Notes: generated by a model not told the origin, from the sequence alone. Positions 31,749-40,549 are shown, numbered from the stretch's first letter. The stretch: DNA of 64,000 bases from Treponema sp. (GCA_002749205.1 PDOP01000004.1:1-64000), one strand, 5' to 3'. Translations and numbers: made by a program.

Positions 31749-33866
31749 ATGAAAATAATTTCAGAAATTGAAGAGCAAGTATTAAAAGAAGTTTATCCGC
31801 AATTAAGTTTGACTGAAGACTTTGATATAGAAAGATATTTTGAACTTAGAAAATTGGGGCGAATGTCTGATGCTATCGCTTTGTATAATTCACGCCTCAG
31901 AAAAAAATACCCTGATGATGAAATGAGGGTGCAGCTTCTATCTTTCTACAGGTCAAAAGATTCCCGTTTCGGTATTTTGTTGACGGAGAATCTGTCGAAT
32001 CTGGCAATGAAAACAATAGAGCAGTTTAAGCGTGTAATAGAATATATAACAGACAAAACAATCCCGCTTGAAAAAAACGATGTTTTTGGGATTATTCAAG
32101 CCTGCGAGAGTTTAGTTTCATCTATGTCGAAAGATCGCTTTGTTGCTATCGGACAAACAGAAAAATACGCCCGTCTTGCAAATATTATCGGCTTTAGGGT
32201 AAAAGAAATGCGTGAAGCCGCTGAGCTTATTCGCCTGTATGTAACCGACAGCCTGTCTTCAGTGAGGGCTTTTCGTACTGAGCAAGCCGAGAATAAACGC
32301 TTGGAAAGAGAAAGGCAAAAGTTTGCGCCTAAACCTGTTTTTGACTTTTCAAAAATAAATTTTACAAAAGATCAAAAAGACGCAATTTTGTTGCCTTCGG
32401 GAATTCAGAGGGTTGAAGATAAAGTTATAGGCTATCTTATTAAATATTGGCACCATGTATTTGACGGTGTGTTTGAAAATTTGGTTTTAATGTATAGTCG
32501 AAAGTATAAAACAGAGCATTACAGTATTTTTATGACTATAAAAACTGCAAGAGTCAGAAATTGGCAAGATGATGAAATTTTGCATTCGGTTTTATCCAAT
32601 GTTGTTTCAGGTTATTATTACAGCATAAGCGGAGATGTATATCTGCATCAAAATTGGCTGAAAGTAAAACAGAGCTTGCTTACAGCTCCGGATAAAACAG
32701 GCTTGTCATTACTCCCTGAGCGAAAACGTCTTATAGTAAAAGCACCTCCGCTTTTGATTACAGATACTTCCAAGCGTCAAAACCCAAAGGCTGCGGTATC
32801 GTCTGCTAAAACAAAACCGGCAAGTAAGACATCTTCTACAAAGTCTGTAGCTTCCAAGAAAGATTTTTCGACTAATGCCGAAAAACTTTCTAAAATTTCT
32901 ATGGACGAAAAGAAAAAATCTCAAGAAAAATATGCTCAGCTAAAACGGGAAGAAGCACAATGGCGAAAAACCGCATCCAAAACAATGTCGTCTAACGCAA
33001 AAAAATATGCAGACCAACAAAGAGCCTTTTTGGAATCGCAAAAGCGGGGTGCATTAAAAAAATCCTCTTCACAATCCGAATTACCAAAACCAAAATCTTT
33101 ATCGCCTAAGAAGCCTTCGTTACAAAAGCAAACACAAAAAGAGCAGATACAGAAAAAGAAACTTGAGGCAAGAAATCTTGTAAAAATTCAAAGAGAAAAA
33201 GAAGAAAAAGCAAGAAAACTTGCAGTTGAAGCAAGGCTTGCAGAAAAAGCCAAAGACAGGGAAATAAAAAGAAAAGCAAAAGAAAAAGCAAAGCAGGAAG
33301 AATTGCGTAAAAAAAATCTGGCAAAACAAGCACAACGGGCTTTGCAAAACAAACAGTCTGAAAAAAATGCAGAAGAAAAAAAGTTTGCCAAAAAGATTCA
33401 AGAAAAGAAAAGGCTTGCAACTTTAGAAAAGCGTAAACGGCTTACTGCTTCAAAAAAATCGGCTTCAAAAAGAGGAGCCCCAAAAAGCCCAACTGTTAAA
33501 AAACCAAATATTTTTATTCCTCAAAAAACAGGCTATATAGACACAAGAAAAACACGCTCCATTGAGCAGATGATAAAAAGAGCAACCGGAAAAACCTATG
33601 TTGCATATAAAGATGTTTTTTTCAAAAGTATCAGACATTCCATAAGATATATTTTGGAACATTCTTCGGGACATAAACCCTCCATGTTTAAATCTGAGCA
33701 GAATATGGCCGAAAACATAATCTATGTGTTTTTGGAGCGAAACTATGATAACCCGTATCAAAATTGGCAAGAGTCAAATGCAAAGCAGGAAGTGGAGCAA
33801 CTTGGATTTAAAGTAGATAATTTAAATATAATAATAAAACATTGGGTAAAAACTAAATTGCATTAA
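31749..33866 (+). CDS. Large basic coiled-coil protein, unknown function
   Basis: About 705 aa, cytoplasmic. Residues 1-330 form a structured helical domain (ERYFELRKLGRMSDAIALYNSRLRKKYPDDEMRVQLLSFYRS resembles a tetratricopeptide-like helical pair). About 250 residues follow that are extremely rich in Lys, Glu, Arg and Ala (KAKDREIKRKAKEKAKQEELRKKNLAKQA), a long charged coiled coil. A final folded C-terminal domain of about 120 residues is aromatic and hydrophilic. No family recognised. ATG 31749 is preferred to the ORF-track TTG four codons earlier; a TATAAT lies about 35 nt upstream. Not obviously linked to its neighbours. Confidence 0.75.
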   Translation: MKIISEIEEQVLKEVYPQLSLTEDFDIERYFELRKLGRMSDAIALYNSRLRKKYPDDEMRVQLLSFYRSKDSRFGILLTENLSNLAMKTIEQFKRVIEYITDKTIPLEKNDVFGIIQACESLVSSMSKDRFVAIGQTEKYARLANIIGFRVKEMREAAELIRLYVTDSLSSVRAFRTEQAENKRLERERQKFAPKPVFDFSKINFTKDQKDAILLPSGIQRVEDKVIGYLIKYWHHVFDGVFENLVLMYSRKYKTEHYSIFMTIKTARVRNWQDDEILHSVLSNVVSGYYYSISGDVYLHQNWLKVKQSLLTAPDKTGLSLLPERKRLIVKAPPLLITDTSKRQNPKAAVSSAKTKPASKTSSTKSVASKKDFSTNAEKLSKISMDEKKKSQEKYAQLKREEAQWRKTASKTMSSNAKKYADQQRAFLESQKRGALKKSSSQSELPKPKSLSPKKPSLQKQTQKEQIQKKKLEARNLVKIQREKEEKARKLAVEARLAEKAKDREIKRKAKEKAKQEELRKKNLAKQAQRALQNKQSEKNAEEKKFAKKIQEKKRLATLEKRKRLTASKKSASKRGAPKSPTVKKPNIFIPQKTGYIDTRKTRSIEQMIKRATGKTYVAYKDVFFKSIRHSIRYILEHSSGHKPSMFKSEQNMAENIIYVFLERNYDNPYQNWQESNAKQEVEQLGFKVDNLNIIIKHWVKTKLH

Positions 33867-33895
33867 AACCGGAGAATAGCCAAAAGCACGAAATG

Positions 33896-34957
33896 CTAAT
33901 TCTCTTTTGATTCTATTTTAATTTGAAGTTTTTCATCTGTGATTTTATACGAGCCGTCTTTGAAAATAAAAACAGCTTCAGTATTTGAAAAGCCTTTAAG
34001 TAAGTCCAAACTTTTTTCGTATCCCAATGCAAAACACGAAGTTGAAAGTGCATCGGCGATTATTGATTTATCCGAAATAATTGTTACCGAAACCAAATTA
34101 TTTTCTACAGGATAACCTGTTTGACTGTCCAAAATGTGATGATACTTTTTTCCGTTACTTTCAAAAAACCGCTCATAAGTTCCTGAGGTAACAACCGTCT
34201 GATTTTCAAGTGTAAGCACAAAAGCCAAATCTGCATTTTTTTTAAATGGCGAGCGTATTCCTATTTTCCATTTTGTTTTTTTTGAGCCGCTTGTTTTTTT
34301 ATTACCTATAGCATAAACATTGCCGCCCAAATTTATAATAGCATTTTTAATTCCTTCTTCTCTTAAAATTTTAGCCACTTCATCTGCCGCAAACCCTTTT
34401 ACAATTGCACCTAAATCTATTTTTGTCCGCTCATCTTTTAAAAACACATAACCGTGTTTTAATTCAATGTTTTGGTAAACAGCATATTTAAGGTTCTCTT
34501 TAATTTGAAAATCATCAGGTACGCTCGCATTATCGAAACCTATGTTCCACAGCTTTATAATCTTACCCATTGCAGGATTAAATGCGGAATTGGTTTTTTG
34601 GGCAAATTCACAGGCTGTACTTAAAACACTGTAAAGCTCATCTGACACTTTAACCGGTTTTTTGAATGCGGTTTTATTTATATCGGCAAGCTCTGAAGTA
34701 TCCGTATTGGCATTGAAAATACCGTCAATTTCATAAAGACGCTCAAAAGCTTTTTTTAAAGCAGCTTCAGCATTTTTGTGATATTCGACTTTGATTAAAC
34801 AGAATGTACCAAGCACAAATTCACTTTGCTGTTTTGGCTTACATGAAACAAATGTAACCGAAATAAAACAAACAAATAAAAAATAAAAAAGAGACTTTTT
34901 TATTTTTTGCATTGACTTACTTGCAACCGGTTTTACTGACATAATAGTATTGATCAT
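33896..34957 (-). CDS. apbE: FAD:protein FMN transferase, lipoprotein ApbE/Ftp
   Basis: Attaches FMN to flavoproteins such as RNF/NQR subunits, or hydrolyses FAD as reported for T. pallidum Ftp. LYEIDGIFNANTDTSELADIN, KIDLGAIVKGFAADEVAKIL, NLGGNVYAIG and HHILDSQTGYPV are family motifs; SIIADALSTSCFALG holds the metal-binding Asp. The N-terminus ends in a lipobox (FVSC), so it is anchored in the periplasm. ATG 34957 overlaps the stop of the upstream Gx transporter (ATGA), meaning coupled translation. 353 aa, normal. Confidence 0.94.
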   Translation of the reverse strand: MINTIMSVKPVASKSMQKIKKSLFYFLFVCFISVTFVSCKPKQQSEFVLGTFCLIKVEYHKNAEAALKKAFERLYEIDGIFNANTDTSELADINKTAFKKPVKVSDELYSVLSTACEFAQKTNSAFNPAMGKIIKLWNIGFDNASVPDDFQIKENLKYAVYQNIELKHGYVFLKDERTKIDLGAIVKGFAADEVAKILREEGIKNAIINLGGNVYAIGNKKTSGSKKTKWKIGIRSPFKKNADLAFVLTLENQTVVTSGTYERFFESNGKKYHHILDSQTGYPVENNLVSVTIISDKSIIADALSTSCFALGYEKSLDLLKGFSNTEAVFIFKDGSYKITDEKLQIKIESKEN

Positions 34958-36159
34958 CTTGATTTAATTTCCATACAAGTATTCTTAATAAGTATTTTAT
35001 CGAGACTTAAAATTATATTTTTTTTATCTATTTTACTTTTTGAATCTGAAAAGACCTTAAAAATAAAAAGTGCATTGGAAATTAAATTTCCCAAATTACC
35101 GCTTAAAGACATCTTGCAATTCAGTACCCATTTTGATATAAACAATAATGTTTCAAAAATTAAAAATTTTTCAATGCCGGTGTTTAATGCAACTGATGTT
35201 ATATCAAACCCGATAAATTCAAAAAGTACTTTACCGCTCGGATTAAACAAATTGAACAAAACTATAAAAAAGGCAAACATCAAAATATTTAACACTCTTA
35301 ATTTAATCTTTTCACTCAAGCATAAAATTAAAGTTGCAGAAAAAAGAAGAGCTTTAACTTCAAGGTTGTTTATCAAAAATAGACCGGCCAACAAAAATGT
35401 TCCAACAAAAATTCTAAACCGAGCGGAGCGATATAATCGAGCTGCTTGCAAAAGTCGGTTACTTTTGCAAGTATCTGAGCCGGTTGTAAAATTGCAAAAC
35501 TCATCCGGCTTTTGCAATTTCCTCAATCCATTTGTTTCGTTTGATATATCTTTTTTATGAACATTTAATGATTTTAATATGGAAGAGTTACAAGAAGAAC
35601 CAAAAGAAAAGTTAAACTTGTTTTCAACCACTGCTTTATACCAACTTGATTTTAACACAAAGGCATTTACAAACACACCTAAAAAAAACGAAGTAATCAA
35701 ACCCAACAATAAAAACAAAGGTGCAAAATAAAAAGTTGATTCACCAAAAATAAAAACATACGAAAGAAATAATTGCACCACACCGGAAAAAGCGGCACCT
35801 GCACAGCTTATACCGATATATGAAATCGTTTTTTTTGGCACAAACTTAAGAGCATACATTACCAAACCGGACGAAAAAGTCCCCGCCAACGAAAAGAAAA
35901 AAACGTAAGAAAAAAGCGTTCCCGAAATTAAACCCTGCCCCAGAACCTTTATTATAAGCAAAAGCAAAAACAAAGCAAGGGGCAGAATATTGGTTGCTAA
36001 AATAACAGCCAAATTCGCAAGCCCCAGTCTGAAAAAAGGCAAAGGCTTCGGAACTAAAAGTTCAATTGCGGAAAGGAAAAAACACAAACCCGCAAAAAAT
36101 GAAAGCAGGTTTGCATTGTTTTTTTTTAATCTCAGCAAGAAGGACCGCACCCCGAGCAA
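34954..36159 (-). CDS. Gx transporter family membrane protein with extra C-terminal membrane domain
   Basis: 401 aa. Residues 1-180 are a Gx transporter/heptaprenyl diphosphate synthase component I-like domain with about five helices (FFAGLCFFLSAIELLVPKPLPFFRLGLANLAVILA is its hallmark). Residues 240-400 hold further helices (GTFLLAGLFLINNLEVKALLF; LFNLFNPSGKVLFEFIGFDITSVALNTGIEKF) that resemble an ECF transporter T component, a weak guess. Between them sits a Cys/charged segment, LRKLQKPDEFCNFTTGSDTCKSNRLLQAARL, encoded by a family D repeat. Usual Gx proteins are much shorter. The start is TTG 36159, inside the end of slyD. The neighbour apbE suggests a flavin or redox role. Confidence 0.8.
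   Translation of the reverse strand: MLGVRSFLLRLKKNNANLLSFFAGLCFFLSAIELLVPKPLPFFRLGLANLAVILATNILPLALFLLLLIIKVLGQGLISGTLFSYVFFFSLAGTFSSGLVMYALKFVPKKTISYIGISCAGAAFSGVVQLFLSYVFIFGESTFYFAPLFLLLGLITSFFLGVFVNAFVLKSSWYKAVVENKFNFSFGSSCNSSILKSLNVHKKDISNETNGLRKLQKPDEFCNFTTGSDTCKSNRLLQAARLYRSARFRIFVGTFLLAGLFLINNLEVKALLFSATLILCLSEKIKLRVLNILMFAFFIVLFNLFNPSGKVLFEFIGFDITSVALNTGIEKFLIFETLLFISKWVLNCKMSLSGNLGNLISNALFIFKVFSDSKSKIDKKNIILSLDKILIKNTCMEIKSR
35430..35527 (-). repeat. Family D repeat inserted in frame in the Gx transporter gene
   Basis: On the minus strand: GAGGAAATTGCAAAAGCCGG, GTTTTGCAATTTTACAACCGG, then CTTGCAAAAGT and ACTTTTGCAAG, an 11-bp perfect hairpin with loop AACCG. The same GAGGAAATTGCAAAA and ACCGACTTTTGCAAG blocks are intergenic elsewhere in the window. 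It codes for about 33 residues at the boundary between the two membrane halves without breaking the frame. Confidence 0.75.
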
Positions 36160-36662
36160 GAAGATCCACAGCTATCCGAAGAGCAACCGCAATCGCAAGA
36201 AGAATGAGCAATCATACTGAGAATATTGTTTATCTCTTCTTCGGTACTTTTTCTGACACCCAAAACCTTAACATCAAAATTTAAAGTTTTCCCTGCCATA
36301 GGGTGATTGGCATCTACGATAACCTTATCTTCTTTAATTTCTTTAATACGCACCAGATGCCCACTGTCACCTGACTCAAACTGCATACCGATTTCAATCT
36401 TAACATCTTCGGGAAAAAGCGAGCGCTCAACTTCAAAAATCATTGCCTCCGAAGCTTCGCCGTAACCTTCCTCAGGCGGAAGAGTCAATTGAAATTCCGC
36501 CCCCTCTTCCATGCCTTCAAACTTCGCTTCAAGACCCGGAAGAATTATACCGTATCCGTGAACATAATTTGCACTTCCATCATCTGTGGAGTCCAAAACG
36601 ATCCCATTCTCATCTTTGAGTACATACTCAAATTCTACTGTAGTATTTTTTGTAATTTTCAT
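36132..36662 (-). CDS. slyD: SlyD-like FKBP peptidyl-prolyl isomerase
   Basis: Proline isomerase and metal-binding chaperone of 176 aa. KITKNTTVEFEYVLKDENGIVLDST, NYVHGYGIILPGLEAKFEGMEEGAEFQLTLPPEEGYGE are the FKBP parts, with the IF insert (SLFPEDVKIEIGMQFESGD...VIVDANHPMAGKTLNFDVKVL). The C-terminal tail is Cys-rich with seven Cys and no His (SSCDCGCSSDSCGSSCSGCGPSC), where E. coli SlyD has His and Cys for nickel. Start ATG 36662 is supported by a promoter ending 5 nt before it. Confidence 0.92.
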   Translation of the reverse strand: MKITKNTTVEFEYVLKDENGIVLDSTDDGSANYVHGYGIILPGLEAKFEGMEEGAEFQLTLPPEEGYGEASEAMIFEVERSLFPEDVKIEIGMQFESGDSGHLVRIKEIKEDKVIVDANHPMAGKTLNFDVKVLGVRKSTEEEINNILSMIAHSSCDCGCSSDSCGSSCSGCGPSC

Positions 36663-36667
36663 ACCGC

Positions 36668-36696
36668 ATACTATCATATTTTAAAATACTTTACAA
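36668..36696 (-). promoter_or_regulatory. Sigma-70 promoter of slyD, leaderless
   Basis: TTGTAA, a 17-nt spacer, and TAGTAT on the minus strand. The -10 box ends 5 nt before ATG 36662. No ribosome site is visible in the short remaining gap. Confidence 0.6.
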
Positions 36697-36726
36697 TAAC
36701 AAAAATGAGTTTATAAAAATAAATTT

Positions 36727-36975
36727 GAAGCAATGAAATGTTGCAGAGGTTCTAATCAAGAAAATGATAGAGAAAATTGCAACATTTCATGCTTCCAACC
36801 CTCAAGTGCCTTGTATCTTTCGCTCTTTTCTTAAATTGTATTAAAAGGCGTTTTCCCTCCGGTCAACCGCCTTATTTGTGCTTTTTAATCGAGCGAAAGG
36901 ATATCGGCACTTTCAAAATCAGGTTAAACCCATTTCCTTTCAGGCCGGAATACTGCTTTAAATCCTGTTGCAGTT
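36727..36975 (-). repeat. Family B structured repeat, copy 4, with terminal hairpin
   Basis: On the minus strand: ATTTAAAGCAGTATTCCGG, GGGTTTAACCTGATTTT, GTGCCGATATCC, core hairpin AAGGCG/CGCCTT with loop GTTGACCGGAGGGAAAA, then AAGGCACTTGAGGGTTG. At the outer end GAAGCATGAAATGTTGC pairs with GCAACATTTCATTGCTTC (one bulged base). A second copy of GTTGCAGTTT lies at 36967-37008. Confidence 0.75.
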
Positions 36976-37064
36976 TTTTTAAACTGCTTTAAACTCTGTT
37001 GCAGTTTAAGGCTAAAGGTTGTAACTTTGATTATTGTTTTATTTTTTAAATATATAAATTTGAG

Positions 37065-37093
37065 TTGCACAGATGCCTCATTTTTGATATAAT
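37065..37093 (+). promoter_or_regulatory. Sigma-70 promoter of htrA
   Basis: TTGCAC, a 17-nt spacer and TATAAT, about 20 nt before the ATG with AAGGAGAAGG between. Confidence 0.75.
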
Positions 37094-37112
37094 TTTCGAC
37101 AAGGAGAAGGAT

Positions 37113-38597
37113 ATGCAAAAATCGAAAAGTAAAATTACTGCTTTTGCGGCTGTTATATCTGTTTGTTTAACCTGTTTTATTTTGCTTGCCGCAAGATGCT
37201 CAAGCGACCCCGGAAGTGCAAACACTTTAACTGCCTATGCGGATACGGGAGTGGACGGCAAAATCAGCGGTGATTCAATTGGTTTTTTGGAAAAACTGCA
37301 AAAAGCAAATCGTGAGTTAGCGGCGTATATTTTGCCGTCAGTTGTTACCGTTGATGTAATTGAAACGAGGGTAGTCGATAATGGCGGACAAAACTTTCCA
37401 TGGTTCTTTTTTAATCAGCCGGACTCACCTGAGGGGAATAAACGGGAATATAAGCAGGAAGGACTGGGCTCGGGTTTTATCGTAAAACAAAGCGGAAAAA
37501 AATATTATGTTTTAACTAATCAGCATGTAACGGGAAATGCAAGCGATATAACGATTATCCTTAATACCGGCGAAAAAATTAAAGGCGAGCTTGTAGGTAC
37601 AGATAAGCGAAAAGATATAGCGTTGGTCAGTTTCGAATCAAATAAGGATTTACAGGTTGCCAAAATGGGCGACTCAAATACGGTTCAAGTCGGCGATCCT
37701 GTTTTTGCAGTAGGCTCTCCGATGGGGTATGTTTCTTCTATTACAAGCGGAATGATAAGTGCCTTAGGTCGCTCGGGAGGCCCTAATGAAAATAACATAA
37801 ATGATTTTTTTCAAACCGATGCTGCTATCAATCAAGGTAACTCAGGAGGCCCGCTTGTAAATATTTACGGCGAAGTTATCGGTATAAACAACTGGATAGC
37901 TTCTTCAAGCGGCGGCTCGCAAGGTTTGGGTTTTTCCATTCCCATAAACAATGTAAAGCGTGCGGTAGACGACTTTATTGAATACGGTGAGGTTAAGTAC
38001 GGCTGGTTGGGTGTTCAGCTGACTCCTATAACGCCGGAAGATGTACAGAGCCTTGGGCTTAAAGACCAAAAAGGCACTTTGGTTGCTCAGATTTTTTTGG
38101 ATTCCCCTGCGATTAAAGGCGGAATGCAAGCGGGCGATTTTATAATCGAGCTCAACGGAAAACCTGTTGAATCTTATGATGAGTTGGTTCGTAATGTCGG
38201 AGATTTGACTATTGGCGAAAAAGCAAGTTTTAAAGTGATACGCAACGGACAGAAAAAAGAAATTGAAGTAAAAATAGAATCCAGAGAAGAAAATATTGTT
38301 TCGGATTATGCAAAATTATGGCCGGGATTTGTTGCTTATACAATAACACCTAAAATTCGAGAACAATTAAAACTCGATAAAAAACTTAATGGTGTTTTGG
38401 TTACCAATATTCAAACAAAAACACCGGCTGTGTTAATGGGGCTTAAAAATGCCGATGTAGTTGTTTCCGTAAACGATAAGTCTGTGTCAAATTTAAGAGA
38501 GTTTTACGCTGAGCTTGCAAAAGCAAAAGGTGAAGTTTGGTTTAAATTTGTTCGAGAAGGTAAAGAGTTTTCGACCATAAGGTATAAACTAAAATAA
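37113..38597 (+). CDS. HtrA/DegQ-family periplasmic serine protease
   Basis: Quality-control protease of 494 aa. The catalytic triad is visible: His in LTNQHVTG, Asp in RKDIALV, Ser in NQGNSGGPLV. Two PDZ domains follow, GWLGVQLTPITPEDVQSLGL and KLNGVLVTNIQTKTPAVLMGLKNADVVVSVND. The N-terminus is hydrophobic and ends CFILLAARCSSDPG; the Cys could be a spirochete-type lipidation site, though Arg at -1 is atypical. Start at ATG 37113 with a strong AAGGAG. Its promoter is separate from slyD. Confidence 0.95.
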   Translation: MQKSKSKITAFAAVISVCLTCFILLAARCSSDPGSANTLTAYADTGVDGKISGDSIGFLEKLQKANRELAAYILPSVVTVDVIETRVVDNGGQNFPWFFFNQPDSPEGNKREYKQEGLGSGFIVKQSGKKYYVLTNQHVTGNASDITIILNTGEKIKGELVGTDKRKDIALVSFESNKDLQVAKMGDSNTVQVGDPVFAVGSPMGYVSSITSGMISALGRSGGPNENNINDFFQTDAAINQGNSGGPLVNIYGEVIGINNWIASSSGGSQGLGFSIPINNVKRAVDDFIEYGEVKYGWLGVQLTPITPEDVQSLGLKDQKGTLVAQIFLDSPAIKGGMQAGDFIIELNGKPVESYDELVRNVGDLTIGEKASFKVIRNGQKKEIEVKIESREENIVSDYAKLWPGFVAYTITPKIREQLKLDKKLNGVLVTNIQTKTPAVLMGLKNADVVVSVNDKSVSNLREFYAELAKAKGEVWFKFVREGKEFSTIRYKLK

Positions 38598-38606
38598 ATA
38601 AATAAA

Positions 38607-38644
38607 TTAACTTTTTAAAAGTCTTGCGACTTTTAAAAAGTTAA
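38607..38644 (+). terminator. Perfect 16-bp hairpin between htrA and ppk2
   Basis: TTAACTTTTTAAAAGT and ACTTTTAAAAAGTTAA pair perfectly around CTTGCG. No T tract follows. The loop and right arm (CTTGCGACTTTTAAAA) recur at 39629-39644. It could be a terminator with read-through or a structured leader of ppk2. Confidence 0.55.
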
Positions 38645-38665
38645 TCAGTATAGGAATTATGTAAA

Positions 38666-39520
38666 ATGAAAATAAAAAAATATTTTGCCGGTGATGATAT
38701 TAAGTTAAAATATTTTTCGACACGGTGTGAAGAAGATTTGAATAAAGGTGAAGTTAAATCTATACTTATGCCTGAAAATTTAAAAAAGATGACAGACTAT
38801 CAAAGCAAATTGTATGCGGAAGGGAAAAAAGGTTTAATTGTTGTTTTTCAGGCTATGGATACTGCCGGAAAAGACGGCGTGATTAAACATGTTATGACTT
38901 CTTTAAATCCGCAAGGTATGTATGTTGCATCTTTTAAAGCTCCGTCCGGTGTTGAAATGTCTCATGATTATCTTTGGCGCATTCATAAACATGCACCCTC
39001 TCGAGGCTGTGTTACGGTTTTTAATCGCTCGCATTATGAAGATGTAATTATTGCGAGAGTACATGATTTGGTTAAAAACCAAAAACTTCCCGATTCGATG
39101 AAGCATGACGGTATATGGAATGACCGTTACGAACAAATTCGCAATTACGAAAGTTACCTGCATGAAAACGGTATTCATATTGTTAAATTTTTCTTGCATC
39201 TTTCAAAAGATGAGCAGAGGGAAAGGCTTCTTTCAAGAATTGATGAGCCTGAAAAAAACTGGAAGTTTTCTAGTGCGGATATACACGAGAGAAAGTATTG
39301 GAATGATTACCAAGATGCGTACGAAAAAGTTTTACAAAAAACTTCAACGGAAAAATCTCCATGGTATATAATTCCTGCTGACCAAAAATGGTTTTCACGA
39401 TATTTGGTTTCAGAAATTCTTGTTGAAAAATTTAAAGACCTTAATCCTGAGTTTCCAAAACTGCCCGAAGACGAGCTTGACAATTTGGCAAAGTGGCGTG
39501 AGGAGCTTTTAAACGATTAG
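38666..39520 (+). CDS. Polyphosphate kinase 2 family protein
   Basis: A single PPK2 domain of 284 aa that transfers phosphate between polyphosphate and nucleotides. VVFQAMDTAGKDGVIKHVMTSLNPQG is the Walker A, and VFNRSHYEDVIIARVH includes the Walker B. RWKFSSADIHERKYWNDYQDAYEKVLQKTST matches the conserved C-terminal part closely. Class (ADP or AMP acceptor) cannot be set by eye. No PPK1 is in the window. The ATG has only a weak ribosome site after the upstream hairpin. Confidence 0.93.
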   Translation: MKIKKYFAGDDIKLKYFSTRCEEDLNKGEVKSILMPENLKKMTDYQSKLYAEGKKGLIVVFQAMDTAGKDGVIKHVMTSLNPQGMYVASFKAPSGVEMSHDYLWRIHKHAPSRGCVTVFNRSHYEDVIIARVHDLVKNQKLPDSMKHDGIWNDRYEQIRNYESYLHENGIHIVKFFLHLSKDEQRERLLSRIDEPEKNWKFSSADIHERKYWNDYQDAYEKVLQKTSTEKSPWYIIPADQKWFSRYLVSEILVEKFKDLNPEFPKLPEDELDNLAKWREELLND

Positions 39521-39639
39521 ACAAATTGTTTACCCTGTTTGAAATATTTTCATTCAGTGTATTTTATGATGTGTTTATTTTTGTAAGATTAAAATTATTG
39601 TTTTTAATTTCGTCTGTAATTTTGCAAACTTGCGACTTT

Positions 39640-39845
39640 TAAAACTGCGAAAGGGATAGAAGTGGAATTTTAATGCCGATTGTTAATGCAAGTAATATCG
39701 GTTGTAAGTGTAACGGAAAACGATATTTATTTTAAAAAGAAGAGGGATTAAAATTAAGAACGGATAGCCCGTTTTTTACATTGCGTGAATTAAAACTTAA
39801 AATTTAAGCGGTGAATTTAAAACTCGCAATGTAAAAATTCGCTTT
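39640..39845 (+). repeat. Family A intergenic repeat, copy 3
   Basis: GCGAAAGGGATAGAAGTGG, AATTTTAATGCCGATTGTTA, ATTAAAATTAAGAACGG and ATAGCCCG follow the same order as copy 2, then TTTTTTACATTGCG / CGCAATGTAAAAATTCGC form the terminal hairpin. The A-to-G change in one arm is matched by the other (ACATTGCG/CGCAATGT), so pairing is kept. The gap 39521-39848 holds little else. Confidence 0.8.
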
Positions 39846-39848
39846 AAA

Positions 39849-40532
39849 TTATTTTTGTGGTTTTTCTGCATCGCTTTTTCTAATGTAAACCGGTGCGCAG
39901 TAATCGTTGACGGTTTTTGTTAAAAGTTGCTCTTTGTTTTGGTGAAAAAAGTTGAGCATACTGAGTGAGAATACGCTTTTTTCTTCGATGAAAATTACGG
40001 GGGCATTGAATTCGTGTTTGACGCGCTCTTGTATTTGCATAATTCCTCTGCCCAAAAAAATGCAGGGTTTATTTAAATCGCATAATTTTAAAAAAGTTTC
40101 TATTGGCTCGTCTAGGGTGTCTGTTTTGGCGATTTTTTTGTTAAAGAGTTGTCCGTAAAAGCGGTTTCGTTTTGCATCTATTAAAGTGAGTAAGTTGTCG
40201 CACCAGGCATTATCTTGGCTGTTGAACATTTGCGCCATACATTCGAGTGTGGGAACGGGAATTAGTTTTGCGTTTGTTTTTAAGTTTATTGCTTTTGCCG
40301 TTGCGTATGCCGAGCGAAGTCCTGTAAATGTTCCCGGCCCTTCGGCACAGATTACAATTTCTGTTTCGTTTGCCTGAAATCCTGCTTGCTCTACAGCGTC
40401 GCTCATCATCGGAATAATGCTTTCTGTGTGGCGACGAGTTTTTGGCGAAAAAGCGTTTGTGTATGTTCCGTTTGGGCCTTCTGCCGTAATCGAGATTTGG
40501 TTTGTTATTGTGTCAATCGAAATAATGTTCAT
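39849..40532 (-). CDS. tsaB: tRNA N6-threonylcarbamoyladenosine protein TsaB
   Basis: Partner of TsaD in t6A37 tRNA modification. The 227-aa protein has the ASKHA-like start NIISIDTITNQISITAEG, the CAEGPGTFTGLRSAYATAKAINL signature and a short C-terminal domain. It lies 17 nt after tsaE, itself in the late flagellar gene string. ATG 40532. Full length. The T. pallidum order, as I recall it, is the same. Confidence 0.93.
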   Translation of the reverse strand: MNIISIDTITNQISITAEGPNGTYTNAFSPKTRRHTESIIPMMSDAVEQAGFQANETEIVICAEGPGTFTGLRSAYATAKAINLKTNAKLIPVPTLECMAQMFNSQDNAWCDNLLTLIDAKRNRFYGQLFNKKIAKTDTLDEPIETFLKLCDLNKPCIFLGRGIMQIQERVKHEFNAPVIFIEEKSVFSLSMLNFFHQNKEQLLTKTVNDYCAPVYIRKSDAEKPQK

Positions 40533-40549
40533 TTTTTATCCTTTAGTTT

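Noticed and set aside
33106-33420. Phe/Leu-rich minus-strand ORFs that look like membrane proteins
   Set aside because: Antisense translations of the Lys/Glu-rich coiled coil; three overlapping frames show the same artefact.
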